A stretch of DNA of 14,012 nucleotides from a bacterium (GTDB lineage: Bacteria; Chloroflexota; Dormibacteria; UBA8260; Bog-877), in assembly GCA_021817025.1 (NCBI GenBank), contig JAKAWF010000069.1, forward strand, positions 1 to 14,012. Reading direction: 5' to 3'. Under the pieces are notes generated by a model. That model saw only the letters and a list, made by a program, of their open reading frames with translations. It had not been told where the DNA came from and made no database searches. Every line of letters starts with the position of its first letter. Position 1 is the stretch's first letter. The position numbers and the translations under genes are program-made. Shown piece by piece: positions 1 through 8,088 of the stretch.

Positions 1-12
1 GTTTGTGATAGG

Positions 13-330
13 TCACTTCCAGGTCATCCACATGGAGAGCGCCTTGACCTCGTCCAGGCTCACCTGGGGGTGGTAGCGGATGCCGCCCTTGGCGGGGCCA
101 CGGGTGAGGTTGTGCTGCACCCGGTAACCGGTGAAGACCTTGATGGTGCCGTTGTCCATGCGGACTGGGAAGTTGACGGTGAACTCCCGCCGCACCTCCC
201 TGAGAACCGCGCGCAGGCCCGGATCCAGATCCAGGATCGCCGCCGCCTGATCGAACTGTCGCTGGGCGGTGACGTAGGGGTTGGCGGCTGCCGCCGCGGT
301 TGTGGGTGCTGCCAGAACGCTGTTGGCCAT
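13..330 (-). CDS. Glutamate dehydrogenase, N-terminal fragment (truncated)
   Basis: The 105 residues match the N-terminal dimerisation domain of the Glu/Leu/Phe/Val dehydrogenase family, which interconverts glutamate and 2-oxoglutarate with NAD(P). Visible family blocks are [18 protein letters not shown], then [13 protein letters not shown], then [15 protein letters not shown]. Intact members run to roughly 410-430 residues and continue from MTWK with a Cys-Ala stretch and the PxGGxKGG block carrying the catalytic lysine. Here MTWK is followed at once by TGA (bases 15-13), so the catalytic lysine and the whole nucleotide-binding domain are absent. The ATG at 330-328 is supported by GGAGG about 4 bases upstream. 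The N-terminus is Ala-rich and low in complexity. As it stands the product should be inactive. The break could be a real disruption or an assembly junction, because only 12 bases lie beyond the stop. Confidence 0.85.
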   Translation of the reverse strand: MANSVLAAPTTAAAAANPYVTAQRQFDQAAAILDLDPGLRAVLREVRREFTVNFPVRMDNGTIKVFTGYRVQHNLTRGPAKGGIRYHPQVSLDEVKALSMWMTWK

Positions 331-384
331 AGACCTCCACTCTCCAGATTCGTGGTGAGAGCCGGCCGAACCGGGTCGACCCGC

Positions 385-420
385 AGGGTAGGGTAGCCCT
401 CGACGGCCACCGCGTGTCGA
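385..420 (-). promoter_or_regulatory. Possible promoter for the glutamate dehydrogenase fragment
   Basis: Read on the minus strand, TCGACA (420-415) is followed after 19 bases by TACCCT (395-390), which overlaps a second TACCCT (390-385). The -35 is close to TTGACA, but the spacer is long and the -10 is GC-rich, so this is only a candidate. It lies 55-90 bases upstream of the ATG at 330. Confidence 0.25.
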
Positions 421-494
421 GCTCGATCCCGCCCTCGGCCAAGTCGTGGTCCCCAGGGCCGGCGCTCGGGCCGCCGCCGCCCGGCGCGGACCCT

Positions 495-500
495 GATAAT
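495..500 (+). promoter_or_regulatory. -10-like hexamer before the rhodanese gene
   Basis: GATAAT is the only AT-rich hexamer in a very GC-rich stretch and matches five of six bases of the TATAAT consensus. It ends 7 bases before the GTG at 508, the spacing expected if transcription starts at or next to that GTG. No convincing -35 is visible at 472-477. The cluster from the rhodanese gene onward could start here. Confidence 0.35.
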
Positions 501-507
501 CGGAGGC

Positions 508-834
508 GTGGCTGCGTTGGTTCCGCTGGAGATGGAGACGGACGCGGCGCGTCAGTCGATCTCCGAGGGGGCGCCCATCCTGGATGTGAGGGAGGCGGCG
601 GAGAGGGTCCGGATGCGAATCCCCGGGAGCCTTTGGATCCCGATCGGGGAGCTGGTCGGCCGCTGGCGGGAGCTGCCCTCGGCAAGCCCTGTGGTGGTGC
701 AGTGTTCCGCCGGCTCCCGCAGCTTTCGGGCCAGCAAGTTCCTGCGGGAGCAGGGGGTTTCGGCGACCGCCATGGTGGGGGGGATCAGCGCCTGGCTGGC
801 GGCCGGGGGCTCGATCGAGTCCGGGCCGCTCTGA
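508..834 (+). CDS. Single-domain rhodanese-like sulfurtransferase
   Basis: The protein has 108 residues and is one rhodanese domain. Typical features are ILDVREAAE near residues 24-32, [13 protein letters not shown] near 37-49, and the active-site loop CSAGSRS at 66-72, whose Cys66 would carry the persulfide. The GGISAW block follows near the C-terminus. Proteins of this size and loop are GlpE/PspE-like and move sulfane sulfur to thiols or cyanide in the cytoplasm; the true substrate cannot be read from sequence. The start is uncertain. GTG 508 is only 1 base after GGAGG (502-506) but suits a leaderless transcript from the GATAAT at 495. TTG 517 has better Shine-Dalgarno spacing, and ATG 532 is also in frame before the domain. 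The gene diverges from the broken glutamate dehydrogenase and lies 87 bases before transketolase. Confidence 0.85.
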   Translation: MAALVPLEMETDAARQSISEGAPILDVREAAERVRMRIPGSLWIPIGELVGRWRELPSASPVVVQCSAGSRSFRASKFLREQGVSATAMVGGISAWLAAGGSIESGPL

Positions 835-921
835 GCCTCCGGTTCGAGGTGGAAGCCGCCTCCCCAGCGGCCCAGGTGAGAGCATGGGGGCCGATGGAAC
901 CGGAGCGCGAGGGTGAGTGGC

Positions 922-2970
922 ATGGATGAACGCTTGAACGGACAGGGACTGCTCCCGGTGGCCGGAAGTGAGCTGGACAACCTCTGCATCAACACCATCC
1001 GCTGCCTCGCCATCGACGCTGTCGAGAAGGCCAACTCCGGCCACCCCGGCCTGCCCATGGGGGCGGCACCGATGGCCTATGTGCTGTGGACTCGGATTCT
1101 GCGCCACCACCCGGGGGCCCCCGGGTGGCCCAACCGAGACCGCTTCGTGCTCTCGGCCGGACACGGCTCGGCGATGCTCTACGCGCTGCTCCACCTCACC
1201 GGCTACCAAGTGTCGATGGAGGACCTCAAGCAGTTCCGGCAGTGGGGCTCGATCACCCCGGGGCACCCCGAGCGCGGCGTCACCCCGGGGGTGGAGGTGA
1301 CCACCGGCCCTCTCGGCCAGGGCTTCGGCAACGGCGTCGGCATGGCCATCGCCGAGCGGGCCCTGGCGCACCGCTACAACCGACCTGGGGAGGCGATAGT
1401 CGATCACCGCACCTTCGTGCTCTGCGGCGATGGCGACCTCATGGAGGGGGTGTCGGCGGAGGCCGCGTCTCTGGCCGGACATCTCGGCCTCGGCAAGCTC
1501 ATCTGCCTCTACGACGACAACCACATAACCCTCGATGGCCCGGCCTCGATGTCGTTCACAGAGGACGTCCTGGCGCGATTCGCCGCCTACGGATGGCAGG
1601 TCCAGCGGGTGGAGGACGGAACCCTGGACCTGGAGGGGATCGACAGGGCGATCCAGGCTGCCATCGCCGATGACAGCAGGCCGTCGCTGATCGCGGTCAG
1701 GACCCACATCGGCTACGGAGCGCCCCACAAGCAGGATTCCAACGCCGCCCACGGCTCCCCGCTGGGACCGGAGGAGCTGGCGGCCGCCAAGCGCGCCTTC
1801 GGCTGGGACCCCGAGCGCAGCTTCCAGGTTCCGGATCGAGCCCTCGAGCACTTCCGCCAGGCCCTGACCAAGGGCCAAGCCCTGGCCGGGGAGTGGCAGG
1901 CGCGCTTCGCCACTTGGGCTCAGCACAGTCCAGAGCTGGCAAGGGAGTGGGAGATGGCCCAGGGCGGCTCCCTGCCGGACGGCTGGCGGGACGCCCTACC
2001 CGTCTGGGAAGTGGGGGAGAAGGCGATCGCCACACGCGCCTCCGGGGGCCGGGTCCTCAACGCGCTGGCTCAGGCGATCCCCTGGATCCTGGGTGGAGAT
2101 GCCGATCTCTCGGAGTCCACCAAGACCGGCCTCGAAGGCGGTGGTGACTTCGACGGTCGGACCGGGCAGGGCCGCAATCTTCACTTCGGGGTCCGGGAGC
2201 ACGCCATGGGAGCGGCCTGCAATGGCATGGCGGCGCACGGAGGGCTCAGGCCCTACAGCGCGACCTTCTTCACCTTCTCCGACTACCAGCGGCCGTCGGT
2301 CAGGCTCTCGGCGCTCTCCCACCTGCCGGTGATCTGGGTCTACACCCATGACAGCGTGGGCCTGGGCGAGGACGGTCCCACGCATCAGCCGGTGGAGCAG
2401 CTGGCGGCGCTGCGCGTGATCCCAGAGCTGGTGGTCCTGCGACCCGGAGACGCCAACGAGTCGAGCTGGGCCTGGGCGGTGGCCCTGGAGCGCAACCAAG
2501 GGCCCACGGCGCTGGTGTTCTGCCGCCAGAATGTCCCGATCCTCGAGGGCACCGCGGAGTTGGCCCGGTCCGGAGTGGCGAGCGGTGGCTACATCCTCCA
2601 GGAGGCCAGCGGCGGCCCCGCCGAGGTGATCCTGATCGGAACCGGCAGCGAGCTCTCGATCTGTGCCGCCGCCAGGGACCTGCTCGAGCGCGACGGGATC
2701 CCCACTCGGCTGGTGAGCATGCCGTCGCTCGAACTCTTCCACGACCAGCCGCCGGAGTACCGCGATCTGGTCCTGCCCCTGGCAATCCCGGCCAAGGTCG
2801 CGGTGGAGGCGGGTGTGCCTCAGCCCTGGCTGGCGGTGGTGGGGGCTCGGGGAGCCGTGGTGGGGGTGGAGCGGTTTGGGGCCTCCGCCCCCTATGAGAC
2901 CATCTACCAGCACTTCGGTCTGACCCCGGAGGCGGTGGCGGCCAGGGCGCGGGAGCTGCTCGAGCGCTGA
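922..2970 (+). CDS. tkt: Transketolase
   Basis: Transketolase moves two-carbon ketol units between sugar phosphates, using thiamine diphosphate and a divalent metal. The 682-residue length is typical, and the three domains are in order: diphosphate-binding (about 10-330), pyrimidine-binding (about 350-525) and C-terminal. Diagnostic motifs are SGHPGLPMG near the N-terminus, [14 protein letters not shown], the thiamine motif GDGDLMEG at 169-176 ending at Asn200 (DDNH), [14 protein letters not shown], the catalytic Glu426 in VREHAMG, and [17 protein letters not shown]. All key residues I can check are present. ATG 922 is preferred over GTG 913 because GAGGG (909-913) lies 8 bases upstream; GTG would add only three residues. 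The next gene starts 13 bases after the stop, so the two are probably co-transcribed and translationally linked. Confidence 0.97.
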   Translation: MDERLNGQGLLPVAGSELDNLCINTIRCLAIDAVEKANSGHPGLPMGAAPMAYVLWTRILRHHPGAPGWPNRDRFVLSAGHGSAMLYALLHLTGYQVSMEDLKQFRQWGSITPGHPERGVTPGVEVTTGPLGQGFGNGVGMAIAERALAHRYNRPGEAIVDHRTFVLCGDGDLMEGVSAEAASLAGHLGLGKLICLYDDNHITLDGPASMSFTEDVLARFAAYGWQVQRVEDGTLDLEGIDRAIQAAIADDSRPSLIAVRTHIGYGAPHKQDSNAAHGSPLGPEELAAAKRAFGWDPERSFQVPDRALEHFRQALTKGQALAGEWQARFATWAQHSPELAREWEMAQGGSLPDGWRDALPVWEVGEKAIATRASGGRVLNALAQAIPWILGGDADLSESTKTGLEGGGDFDGRTGQGRNLHFGVREHAMGAACNGMAAHGGLRPYSATFFTFSDYQRPSVRLSALSHLPVIWVYTHDSVGLGEDGPTHQPVEQLAALRVIPELVVLRPGDANESSWAWAVALERNQGPTALVFCRQNVPILEGTAELARSGVASGGYILQEASGGPAEVILIGTGSELSICAAARDLLERDGIPTRLVSMPSLELFHDQPPEYRDLVLPLAIPAKVAVEAGVPQPWLAVVGARGAVVGVERFGASAPYETIYQHFGLTPEAVAARARELLER

Positions 2971-2975
2971 GGAGG
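2971..2975 (+). promoter_or_regulatory. Ribosome binding site deciding the tal-pgi start
   Basis: GGAGG begins on the base after the transketolase stop. Its 8-base distance to ATG 2984 is ideal, while the in-frame GTGs at 2975 and 2978 overlap or abut it and cannot be served by it. This fixes the start at 2984. Confidence 0.7.
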
Positions 2976-2983
2976 TGGTGCAG

Positions 2984-5842
2984 ATGCCCGAGACCAGACT
3001 CCAGCAGTTGGCCCATTTCGGTCAGAGCGTCTGGTACGACAACCTCGGCCGGGACCTGCTCCGCCAGGGACTCCTGGCCCGTCTGATCGAGCAAGGCGTG
3101 CTCGGAGTCACCGCCAACCCGACAATTTTCGAGCAGGCGCTGGCGGGCAGTGACGCCTACGACCAGGAGATCTCGGAGCTGGCCCGGAGGGGGCTGGGCA
3201 ATGACGAGATCTACGATCACCTGATCGGGCAGGACGTCCGCGCCGCCTGCGACCAGATGGCGCCGGTGTTCTTCGGCAGCGGGCGGAGGGACGGCTACGT
3301 GAGCCTGGAGGTCTCCCCTCGGCTGGCCCACGACCCCCAGGGCACGGTGGGCGCGGCCGAGGCGTACTGGGCCGCCGTCGACCGGCCCAATCTCATGATC
3401 AAGATTCCCGCCACCGAGGCGGGGGTCACCGCCGTTGAAGAGGCGATCACGCGCGGCCTCAACGTCAATGTGACCCTCATCTTTTCGGCCGCCCGCTACC
3501 GCCAGGTGATGGCCGCCTACTGCCGGGGCCTGGAGCGTCGCCTCAAGAGTGGACTTCCCATCGCCGATGTGCGTTCGGTGGCCAGCTTCTTCGTGAGCCG
3601 GGTGGACACTGAAGTCGACCGGCGCCTCGATCGTCTGGCGGTCGCGGCCGACGGTGGGCTGCGGAGTGAGTTGGACGGTGCCCACGGCACGGCGGCGATC
3701 GCCAACGCGGCGGTCGCCTACGCCGCTTTTGAGGAGGTCTTCCGGGGCCCCCGCTTCGAGGCCCTGAAGGCGGCGGGAGCAGCCGTGCAGCGGCCGCTGT
3801 GGGCCAGCACCAGCACCAAGAACCCCGCCTACAAGGACCTCCTGTACTGCGAGGAACTGATCGCGCCTGACACCGTCAACACCATGCCGCCGACTGCCAT
3901 CGCCGCCTTCTTGGACCACGGCCTGGTGCGCCCTAGCCTGGCCGGGCACATGCCGTCTGCCGCCGCCCGACTGAGCCGCCTCGATCACCTCGGGGTCGAC
4001 TTCGATGGCGTCACCGAGTTGCTGGAGAGAGAAGGGGTGGAGAGCTTCGCGAACTCCATGGAGAAGCTGTTGGTGGAGATTGACGCGAAGCGGGAGCGGC
4101 TGGGGAGCCACGGGGTGGTGGCGTCCCCGCGGACCCGGTTCGTCGCCACCGCCACCGTCGCCACCGCCACCCTGGGGGCAGCCCGGCAGGCGGTGGCCGG
4201 GGAGTGGCAGCGGTTGGCCGGGGCCCAAGCCGTGGCGCGGCGCTTCGGCCGGCCCGCAGCCCCACCGGACAGTCCGGTGGTCTTGCCCCCACCCGACTCG
4301 ATCCGGAACTTGTGGCGCCGGCCACTCGATCAACTCAGGGCCCACGCAACCTGGGTCCGGGACCAGGGCTTCAGGCACGCCCTGCTGGTCGAGGCCGACG
4401 GGGGCAGTCTGGCCCCGCGAGCGATGAGGCAGGCCTTCGGAGTCGCCAGCGGGTTCCCGGACATGTTGGTCCTCAACTCGGTCCACCCGGACCTGCTGGC
4501 GGCGGCCGTGGCGGCTGTTGACCCCACCAGCACCCTCCTGCTGGTCGCCTCCACCGGAGGGGCGGGCATCAACGAGACCATGGCCCTCGGCGGCTTCTTC
4601 AGCGATCTGCTGCAGCGGGCCGTCGGCGCGCCTGCCCGGGACGCCAGCCTGGCCGCGGCCGAGCCCGGCAGCGAGCTGGAGCAACTCGCCAGAGACCTGG
4701 GCTTCGGCCGGATCGTCGCCCTTGATCCTGAGGTGTCGGGGGCCAGCACCGCCATCTCCGACCTGGGGTTGCTGGCAGCCGCGACCATCGGCGTCGACCT
4801 GGATCAGCTGCTGGCGGGTGGGGCTGCCATGGCCGAAGCGTGTGCCGGGGGGACGGCGAACGCCGCTCCCAACCCCGGCCTGCAACTGGCGTCCATCCTG
4901 GGCGGCTGTGCCCGCGCTGGCCGCAACAAGGTGACCTTCGTCACGGACCCGGAGCTCTCTCAACTGCCTGGATGGATCTCCCAGCTGTGGGTTGAGAACG
5001 CCAGTGGCCCCAGTTTGATCCCGGTGATCGGAGAGCCTGGTCGAGAGGTGGCCGAATATGCCGCGGACCGGCTGTTCGTGTATCTCCATCTGGAGGGGTC
5101 GGCGGGGGCGGTCGAGATCGAGAGCTGGCTCGACGCACTCTCTCAGGCCGGCCATCCGGTGGTGGTGATAACCACCGCCCATCTGCTCGACCTGGGTGCG
5201 GAGTTCGTGCGCTGGCAGGTGGCCTGGGAGCTCCTGACCTGGCCGGCCGACCCGGCGAGTGCGCTGCCACCGCCGCTCGAGGAGGGCGAACGCGAGCTGG
5301 AGTCCGTGCTCGGGGTGTGGACTTCTGAGCACGGCCTGCCGGACCCCCCGACCGAGCTGGTGGACGAGTGGTTGGAGATCGCCGGTCCCGGCTCCGCACA
5401 GCTCGTCGGCGAGTCGCTGCGGCACTGGCTGGAGGGCATGGCGCCCCCTGGCTACATCGCCATCGCGGCCCACCTCGCGACTGCTGCCCAGCCCGCCAAG
5501 CTTGCCGCCGAGTTGCTGGAATTGAGGGCGGTCCTGGGCCGGAGCACACGCTGCGCCACCACCCTGGGGTGGACACCCCCGGGATCCGCGGCTGGGACTC
5601 TGCAACCGAGTGGGGAGCAGGTGGCCTTCTTGCAGATCACCACCAACGCGCGTGCCGACCGAGCGATCCCCGGGCGCGTCTACAGCTTCGGGGTCCTGCA
5701 GCAGGCCCGGGCTCTGAGCGAGTACTTGGTGGTCCGGAACCGGGGGGCGCGCGTGTTGCGGGTCCATCTGCCCGATCTCGGCAGCGGCGTCGGCGTGCTG
5801 CTGCAGGCCGCGGACGATCTGCTCTCAGAGCGCGTTCGATGA
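2984..5842 (+). CDS. tal-pgi: Transaldolase fused to a degenerate glucose-6-phosphate isomerase-like domain
   Basis: The 952-residue protein has the size and order of known TAL-PGI fusions. Residues 1 to about 372 are a complete-looking transaldolase: Asp19 in WYDNLGR, GVTANPTIFEQA, Schiff-base Lys140 in NLMIKIPATEAG, LNVNVTLIFS, SVASFFVSRVDTEVD and STSTKNPAYKD. It should exchange dihydroxyacetone units between sugar phosphates. Residues from about 385 to the end align with isomerase by order and spacing, but the function-bearing motifs are altered. GMGGSSLAPE is EADGGSLAPR (470-479). The phosphate loop SKSGGTxET is ASTGGAGINET (522-532). GGR[FY]S is SGAST (585-589), so the catalytic Arg is Ala587. 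The TGKEGKG block with the catalytic Glu is ASGPS (673-677). The NPFDQP block after W744 and the HKGG block near 873-879 are missing. Transaldolase activity is likely; isomerase activity is doubtful. The pgl gene follows 75 bases downstream. Confidence 0.92.
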   Translation: MPETRLQQLAHFGQSVWYDNLGRDLLRQGLLARLIEQGVLGVTANPTIFEQALAGSDAYDQEISELARRGLGNDEIYDHLIGQDVRAACDQMAPVFFGSGRRDGYVSLEVSPRLAHDPQGTVGAAEAYWAAVDRPNLMIKIPATEAGVTAVEEAITRGLNVNVTLIFSAARYRQVMAAYCRGLERRLKSGLPIADVRSVASFFVSRVDTEVDRRLDRLAVAADGGLRSELDGAHGTAAIANAAVAYAAFEEVFRGPRFEALKAAGAAVQRPLWASTSTKNPAYKDLLYCEELIAPDTVNTMPPTAIAAFLDHGLVRPSLAGHMPSAAARLSRLDHLGVDFDGVTELLEREGVESFANSMEKLLVEIDAKRERLGSHGVVASPRTRFVATATVATATLGAARQAVAGEWQRLAGAQAVARRFGRPAAPPDSPVVLPPPDSIRNLWRRPLDQLRAHATWVRDQGFRHALLVEADGGSLAPRAMRQAFGVASGFPDMLVLNSVHPDLLAAAVAAVDPTSTLLLVASTGGAGINETMALGGFFSDLLQRAVGAPARDASLAAAEPGSELEQLARDLGFGRIVALDPEVSGASTAISDLGLLAAATIGVDLDQLLAGGAAMAEACAGGTANAAPNPGLQLASILGGCARAGRNKVTFVTDPELSQLPGWISQLWVENASGPSLIPVIGEPGREVAEYAADRLFVYLHLEGSAGAVEIESWLDALSQAGHPVVVITTAHLLDLGAEFVRWQVAWELLTWPADPASALPPPLEEGERELESVLGVWTSEHGLPDPPTELVDEWLEIAGPGSAQLVGESLRHWLEGMAPPGYIAIAAHLATAAQPAKLAAELLELRAVLGRSTRCATTLGWTPPGSAAGTLQPSGEQVAFLQITTNARADRAIPGRVYSFGVLQQARALSEYLVVRNRGARVLRVHLPDLGSGVGVLLQAADDLLSERVR

Positions 5843-5904
5843 CCGGTGGGGCTGGCAGGGGTCAGCGGCCGGTCCGGCAGCAGCTGGGCGAATCATGGGA
5901 AGCT

Positions 5905-5910
5905 GGGAGG
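5905..5910 (+). promoter_or_regulatory. Ribosome binding site deciding the pgl start
   Basis: GGGAGG lies 7 bases upstream of GTG 5918. It supports that GTG over the in-frame ATG at 5846, which would add 24 residues unlike the family and has no ribosome binding site. Confidence 0.65.
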
Positions 5911-5917
5911 GTGGCGC

Positions 5918-6670
5918 GTGGCCGAGCACTTGGTGACTGAGGAGCCGTGCCTGCGGATCGAGCCAGACCCGGCCGCGTTGGCGGCCTTCGCCGCCGCCGC
6001 CATGGCTAGGGAGATTGCCGAGGCGGTGGCCGCTCGGGGGGAGGCGGTGGTCGCCCTCCCGGGGGGCAGCACGCCCCGGGATGCCCTCGAACTGCTGGCT
6101 CAGCAGCCGGGCATAGCCTGGTCCAGGGTTGTCTTGGTGCCAGGGGACGAGCGGCTGGTCCCCGTCACCGACCCCGAGTCGAACGAGGGCATGATCAGAC
6201 GAACCCTGCTGGCGAGACTCCCGGGTCCGACCCCGATCCTGGTCGGTTGGGAGGTGAAGGATGGGCTCGGGCCGGAGACCATCCTGGGGCGCTTCGAGGG
6301 CCAGCTGCTGGGCTTGCTGCCAAGGACTGAGGGCGAGCTGCGTTTCGACCTCGTGGTGCTGGGCATGGGAGAGGACGGTCACACGGCGTCGCTGTTCCCG
6401 GGCCGGGAGTACTCGGACCAGGCCTTGGTGCTCGCCACCCGGCATCCCTCCGGCCAGGTCCGGCTGACGCTGGGCCCGGCGGTGCTGCGTTCCGCGCGGC
6501 GGGTGAGATTTCTCTTGGCGGGCGCTGGGAAGGCGGCCACCTTGGCCCAGGTGGTGGCTGGGCCCTACGACCCCGCGCGGCTGCCCGCCCAGCTGATCGC
6601 CCGGCGATCCCCCGGCTGTGAGATCTGGTGCGACCAAGCCGCCGCCAGCCTGATCCCCTCGGCTCGCTGA
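5918..6670 (+). CDS. pgl: 6-phosphogluconolactonase
   Basis: The 250-residue product belongs to the NagB/SugarP-isomerase-like 6-phosphogluconolactonase (DevB) family. It hydrolyses 6-phosphogluconolactone to 6-phosphogluconate, the second step of the oxidative pentose phosphate branch. Family motifs are complete: LPGGSTPRDAL (47-57), the DER triad at 77-79 followed by PVTDPESNEGM, and LGMGEDGHTASLFPG with the putative catalytic His155. No signal peptide or membrane segment is visible, so it is cytoplasmic. The length is normal for the family. GTG 5918 is chosen because GGGAGG lies 7 bases upstream. The stop shares its last base with the rpe start (TGATG), which suggests translational coupling. 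The partner enzymes glucose-6-phosphate dehydrogenase and 6-phosphogluconate dehydrogenase are not encoded in this window. Confidence 0.95.
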   Translation: MAEHLVTEEPCLRIEPDPAALAAFAAAAMAREIAEAVAARGEAVVALPGGSTPRDALELLAQQPGIAWSRVVLVPGDERLVPVTDPESNEGMIRRTLLARLPGPTPILVGWEVKDGLGPETILGRFEGQLLGLLPRTEGELRFDLVVLGMGEDGHTASLFPGREYSDQALVLATRHPSGQVRLTLGPAVLRSARRVRFLLAGAGKAATLAQVVAGPYDPARLPAQLIARRSPGCEIWCDQAAASLIPSAR

Positions 6671-7365
6671 TGGCCGAGCTCGCGCCCTCCATTCTGGCCG
6701 CCGACTTCGCCCATCTTGGCGAGGCGGTGGCCGCCTGCGAACGGGCCGGTGCCGACCGCATCCATGTCGACGTCATGGACAATCACTTCGTGCCCAACTT
6801 GAGCATGGGCCCGGAGATCGCGGCGGCCTGCCGAAGGAGCACCCGGCTGCCCCTGGAGGCCCACCTGATGGTCGCCAGTCCCGACTCGATCATTCCAGCC
6901 TTTGTGGCCGCGGGCGTCAATCTGATCACCGTGCACTTCGAAGCCTGTGCCCAACTGCACCGGACGGTGAGCCTGATCTCAGAACTCGGAGCCAGGTCTG
7001 GAGTCGGGATCAACCCGGCCACCCCGGCCCGCTTTCTGGAGCAGATACTGCCCGAAATCGATCTGGCTTTGGTGATGTCCGTCGACCCTGGCTTCGGCGG
7101 TCAGCGATTCCAGAAGCTCGCGCTCGGTAAGCTTCAGGAGTTGAGCCGGATGATTGCCGAGCGTGGACTCGCGTGCGAACTCGAGGTGGACGGCGGCGTC
7201 GATGCCGAAAATGCCCCTGAGTGCGTGGCGGCCGGGGCCACCGTGCTGGTGGCCGGCAGCTCCGTGTTCCGGGCCGAGGGGGGGATAGCGGCGGGGGTGA
7301 GTTGCCTCCTGGAACGGATTGGAAGGCCGGGGAGCGGCTCTCAGCCGCCTTCGGCCGAAGGTTAG
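6670..7365 (+). CDS. rpe: Ribulose-phosphate 3-epimerase
   Basis: This 231-residue (beta/alpha)8-barrel protein interconverts ribulose 5-phosphate and xylulose 5-phosphate, supplying the ketose donor for transketolase. Seen motifs are APSILAADFAHLG at 5-17, metal ligands His32 and Asp34 in IHVDVMDNHFVPN, His65 in AHLMV, the phosphate-side block SVDPGFGGQRFQ, and LEVDGGVDAEN with the second catalytic Asp. The loop reads MDNHF where most family members have MDGxF, a mild substitution. The ATG overlaps the pgl stop by one base and has no clear Shine-Dalgarno, so translation is probably coupled to pgl. The C-terminal tail after the last helix is about ten residues longer than usual and rich in Gly, Ser and Pro. 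Confidence 0.96.
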   Translation: MAELAPSILAADFAHLGEAVAACERAGADRIHVDVMDNHFVPNLSMGPEIAAACRRSTRLPLEAHLMVASPDSIIPAFVAAGVNLITVHFEACAQLHRTVSLISELGARSGVGINPATPARFLEQILPEIDLALVMSVDPGFGGQRFQKLALGKLQELSRMIAERGLACELEVDGGVDAENAPECVAAGATVLVAGSSVFRAEGGIAAGVSCLLERIGRPGSGSQPPSAEG

Positions 7366-7398
7366 CCAAGTAGTAGAGGCGAGGAGGTCCAGCCCCGA

Positions 7399-8088
7399 AT
7401 GTCCCGTAGTCCACTGACTGTCCCCGAGCACGCAGAATTACCCCCCGAGGTGCGCCAGGCCTATGTCGAGGTGGACCGCAAGTTCGGCGTCTTCATCCTG
7501 CCCCAGCTCCAGCAGCTGGCCGCTCAGGAGGCGGTCGACCGTCTCCTGACCAGGGGTGCCGAGCTGGCCGCGGAGGCCGCGGACGGTCGCCACACAGAGC
7601 TGCTGGCGGGCTACCGAGCCCTCTTGGAGGAGGCCCAGCGCGAATTGCGGGAAGCCCGCACCGTGGAGGTGGAGAAAGGAGGGCGGGTCCGTGAGCAGCG
7701 CCAGCACACAGCCCGCCTCGACACCGCCCTCGCAGCCGCCAAGGGGCGCCTCCCAGCCAGCCGGATGGGCCGCCTGGAGGTGCGCTTGGCTGAACTGGCT
7801 GGGGACGGCGCCGAACTGGACGACCGGGTGGCGCTGATCGAGTCCGCGGTCACCGAGTGGGAGAGGCTAAGCCAGACCCGCCAGGCTCGGGAGGCTGACC
7901 GGCTCGCGGATCAGGCCCATCTGCCGATCAGACCGCGCCAGCTGGACACATCGAGGAGCCGCAAGGCACGCCGGGACCAAGCCCGGATCGTGGAACTGGC
8001 ACGCGCCTTCGCGATCGAGAACTTGCCCGGCAACTCCCCTTCCCAGCGCCCCTCAGAGTTGGAAGAGGCGGTCACCGTCGATCAGTGA
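7399..8088 (+). CDS. Helical, coiled-coil-like protein of unknown function
   Basis: I do not recognise this 229-residue protein. It is dominated by Ala, Leu, Glu and Arg. Residues 36-118 contain no proline and show heptad-like Leu/Ala spacing (LLTRGAELAAEAADG, LLEEAQRELREARTVE), and 121-175 is a second helical stretch with one tryptophan. This suggests an extended alpha-helical or coiled-coil protein. There is no signal peptide, membrane segment, cysteine or recognisable catalytic motif. The C-terminal 50 residues begin basic (SRSRKARRDQAR) and end acidic. GAGGAGG at 7381-7387 lies 11 bases before the ATG, so translation should be efficient. The gene starts 33 bases after rpe and may be the last gene of that transcript. 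Its stop overlaps the end of the convergent gene. A structural or regulatory adaptor is possible but unproven. Confidence 0.75.
   Translation: MSRSPLTVPEHAELPPEVRQAYVEVDRKFGVFILPQLQQLAAQEAVDRLLTRGAELAAEAADGRHTELLAGYRALLEEAQRELREARTVEVEKGGRVREQRQHTARLDTALAAAKGRLPASRMGRLEVRLAELAGDGAELDDRVALIESAVTEWERLSQTRQAREADRLADQAHLPIRPRQLDTSRSRKARRDQARIVELARAFAIENLPGNSPSQRPSELEEAVTVDQ

Noticed and set aside
846..862. Short hairpin GAGGTGG-AAG-CCGCCTC after the rhodanese stop
   Set aside because: The stem has only seven pairs with one G-T pair and no T-run follows. In DNA this GC-rich, such a hairpin is expected by chance, and the next gene is only 60 bases on.
13..1926. Very long minus-strand open frame of 637 codons running into the glutamate dehydrogenase fragment
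   Set aside because: Only the last 105 codons resemble a protein family. The upstream part lies antisense to the rhodanese and transketolase genes and is low-complexity Arg/Pro/Gly sequence typical of GC-rich shadow frames. A clear ribosome site precedes the ATG at 330.
2300..5767. Minus-strand open frame of 1155 codons antisense to transketolase and tal-pgi
   Set aside because: The product is Pro/Arg/Gly/His-rich with no family motif, and the plus strand carries unmistakable enzyme motifs over the whole span. High third-position GC keeps the antisense frame open.
5846..5917. N-terminal extension of 6-phosphogluconolactonase from ATG 5846
   Set aside because: The extra residues do not resemble the family, there is no ribosome site before 5846, and GTG 5918 has GGGAGG 7 bases upstream.
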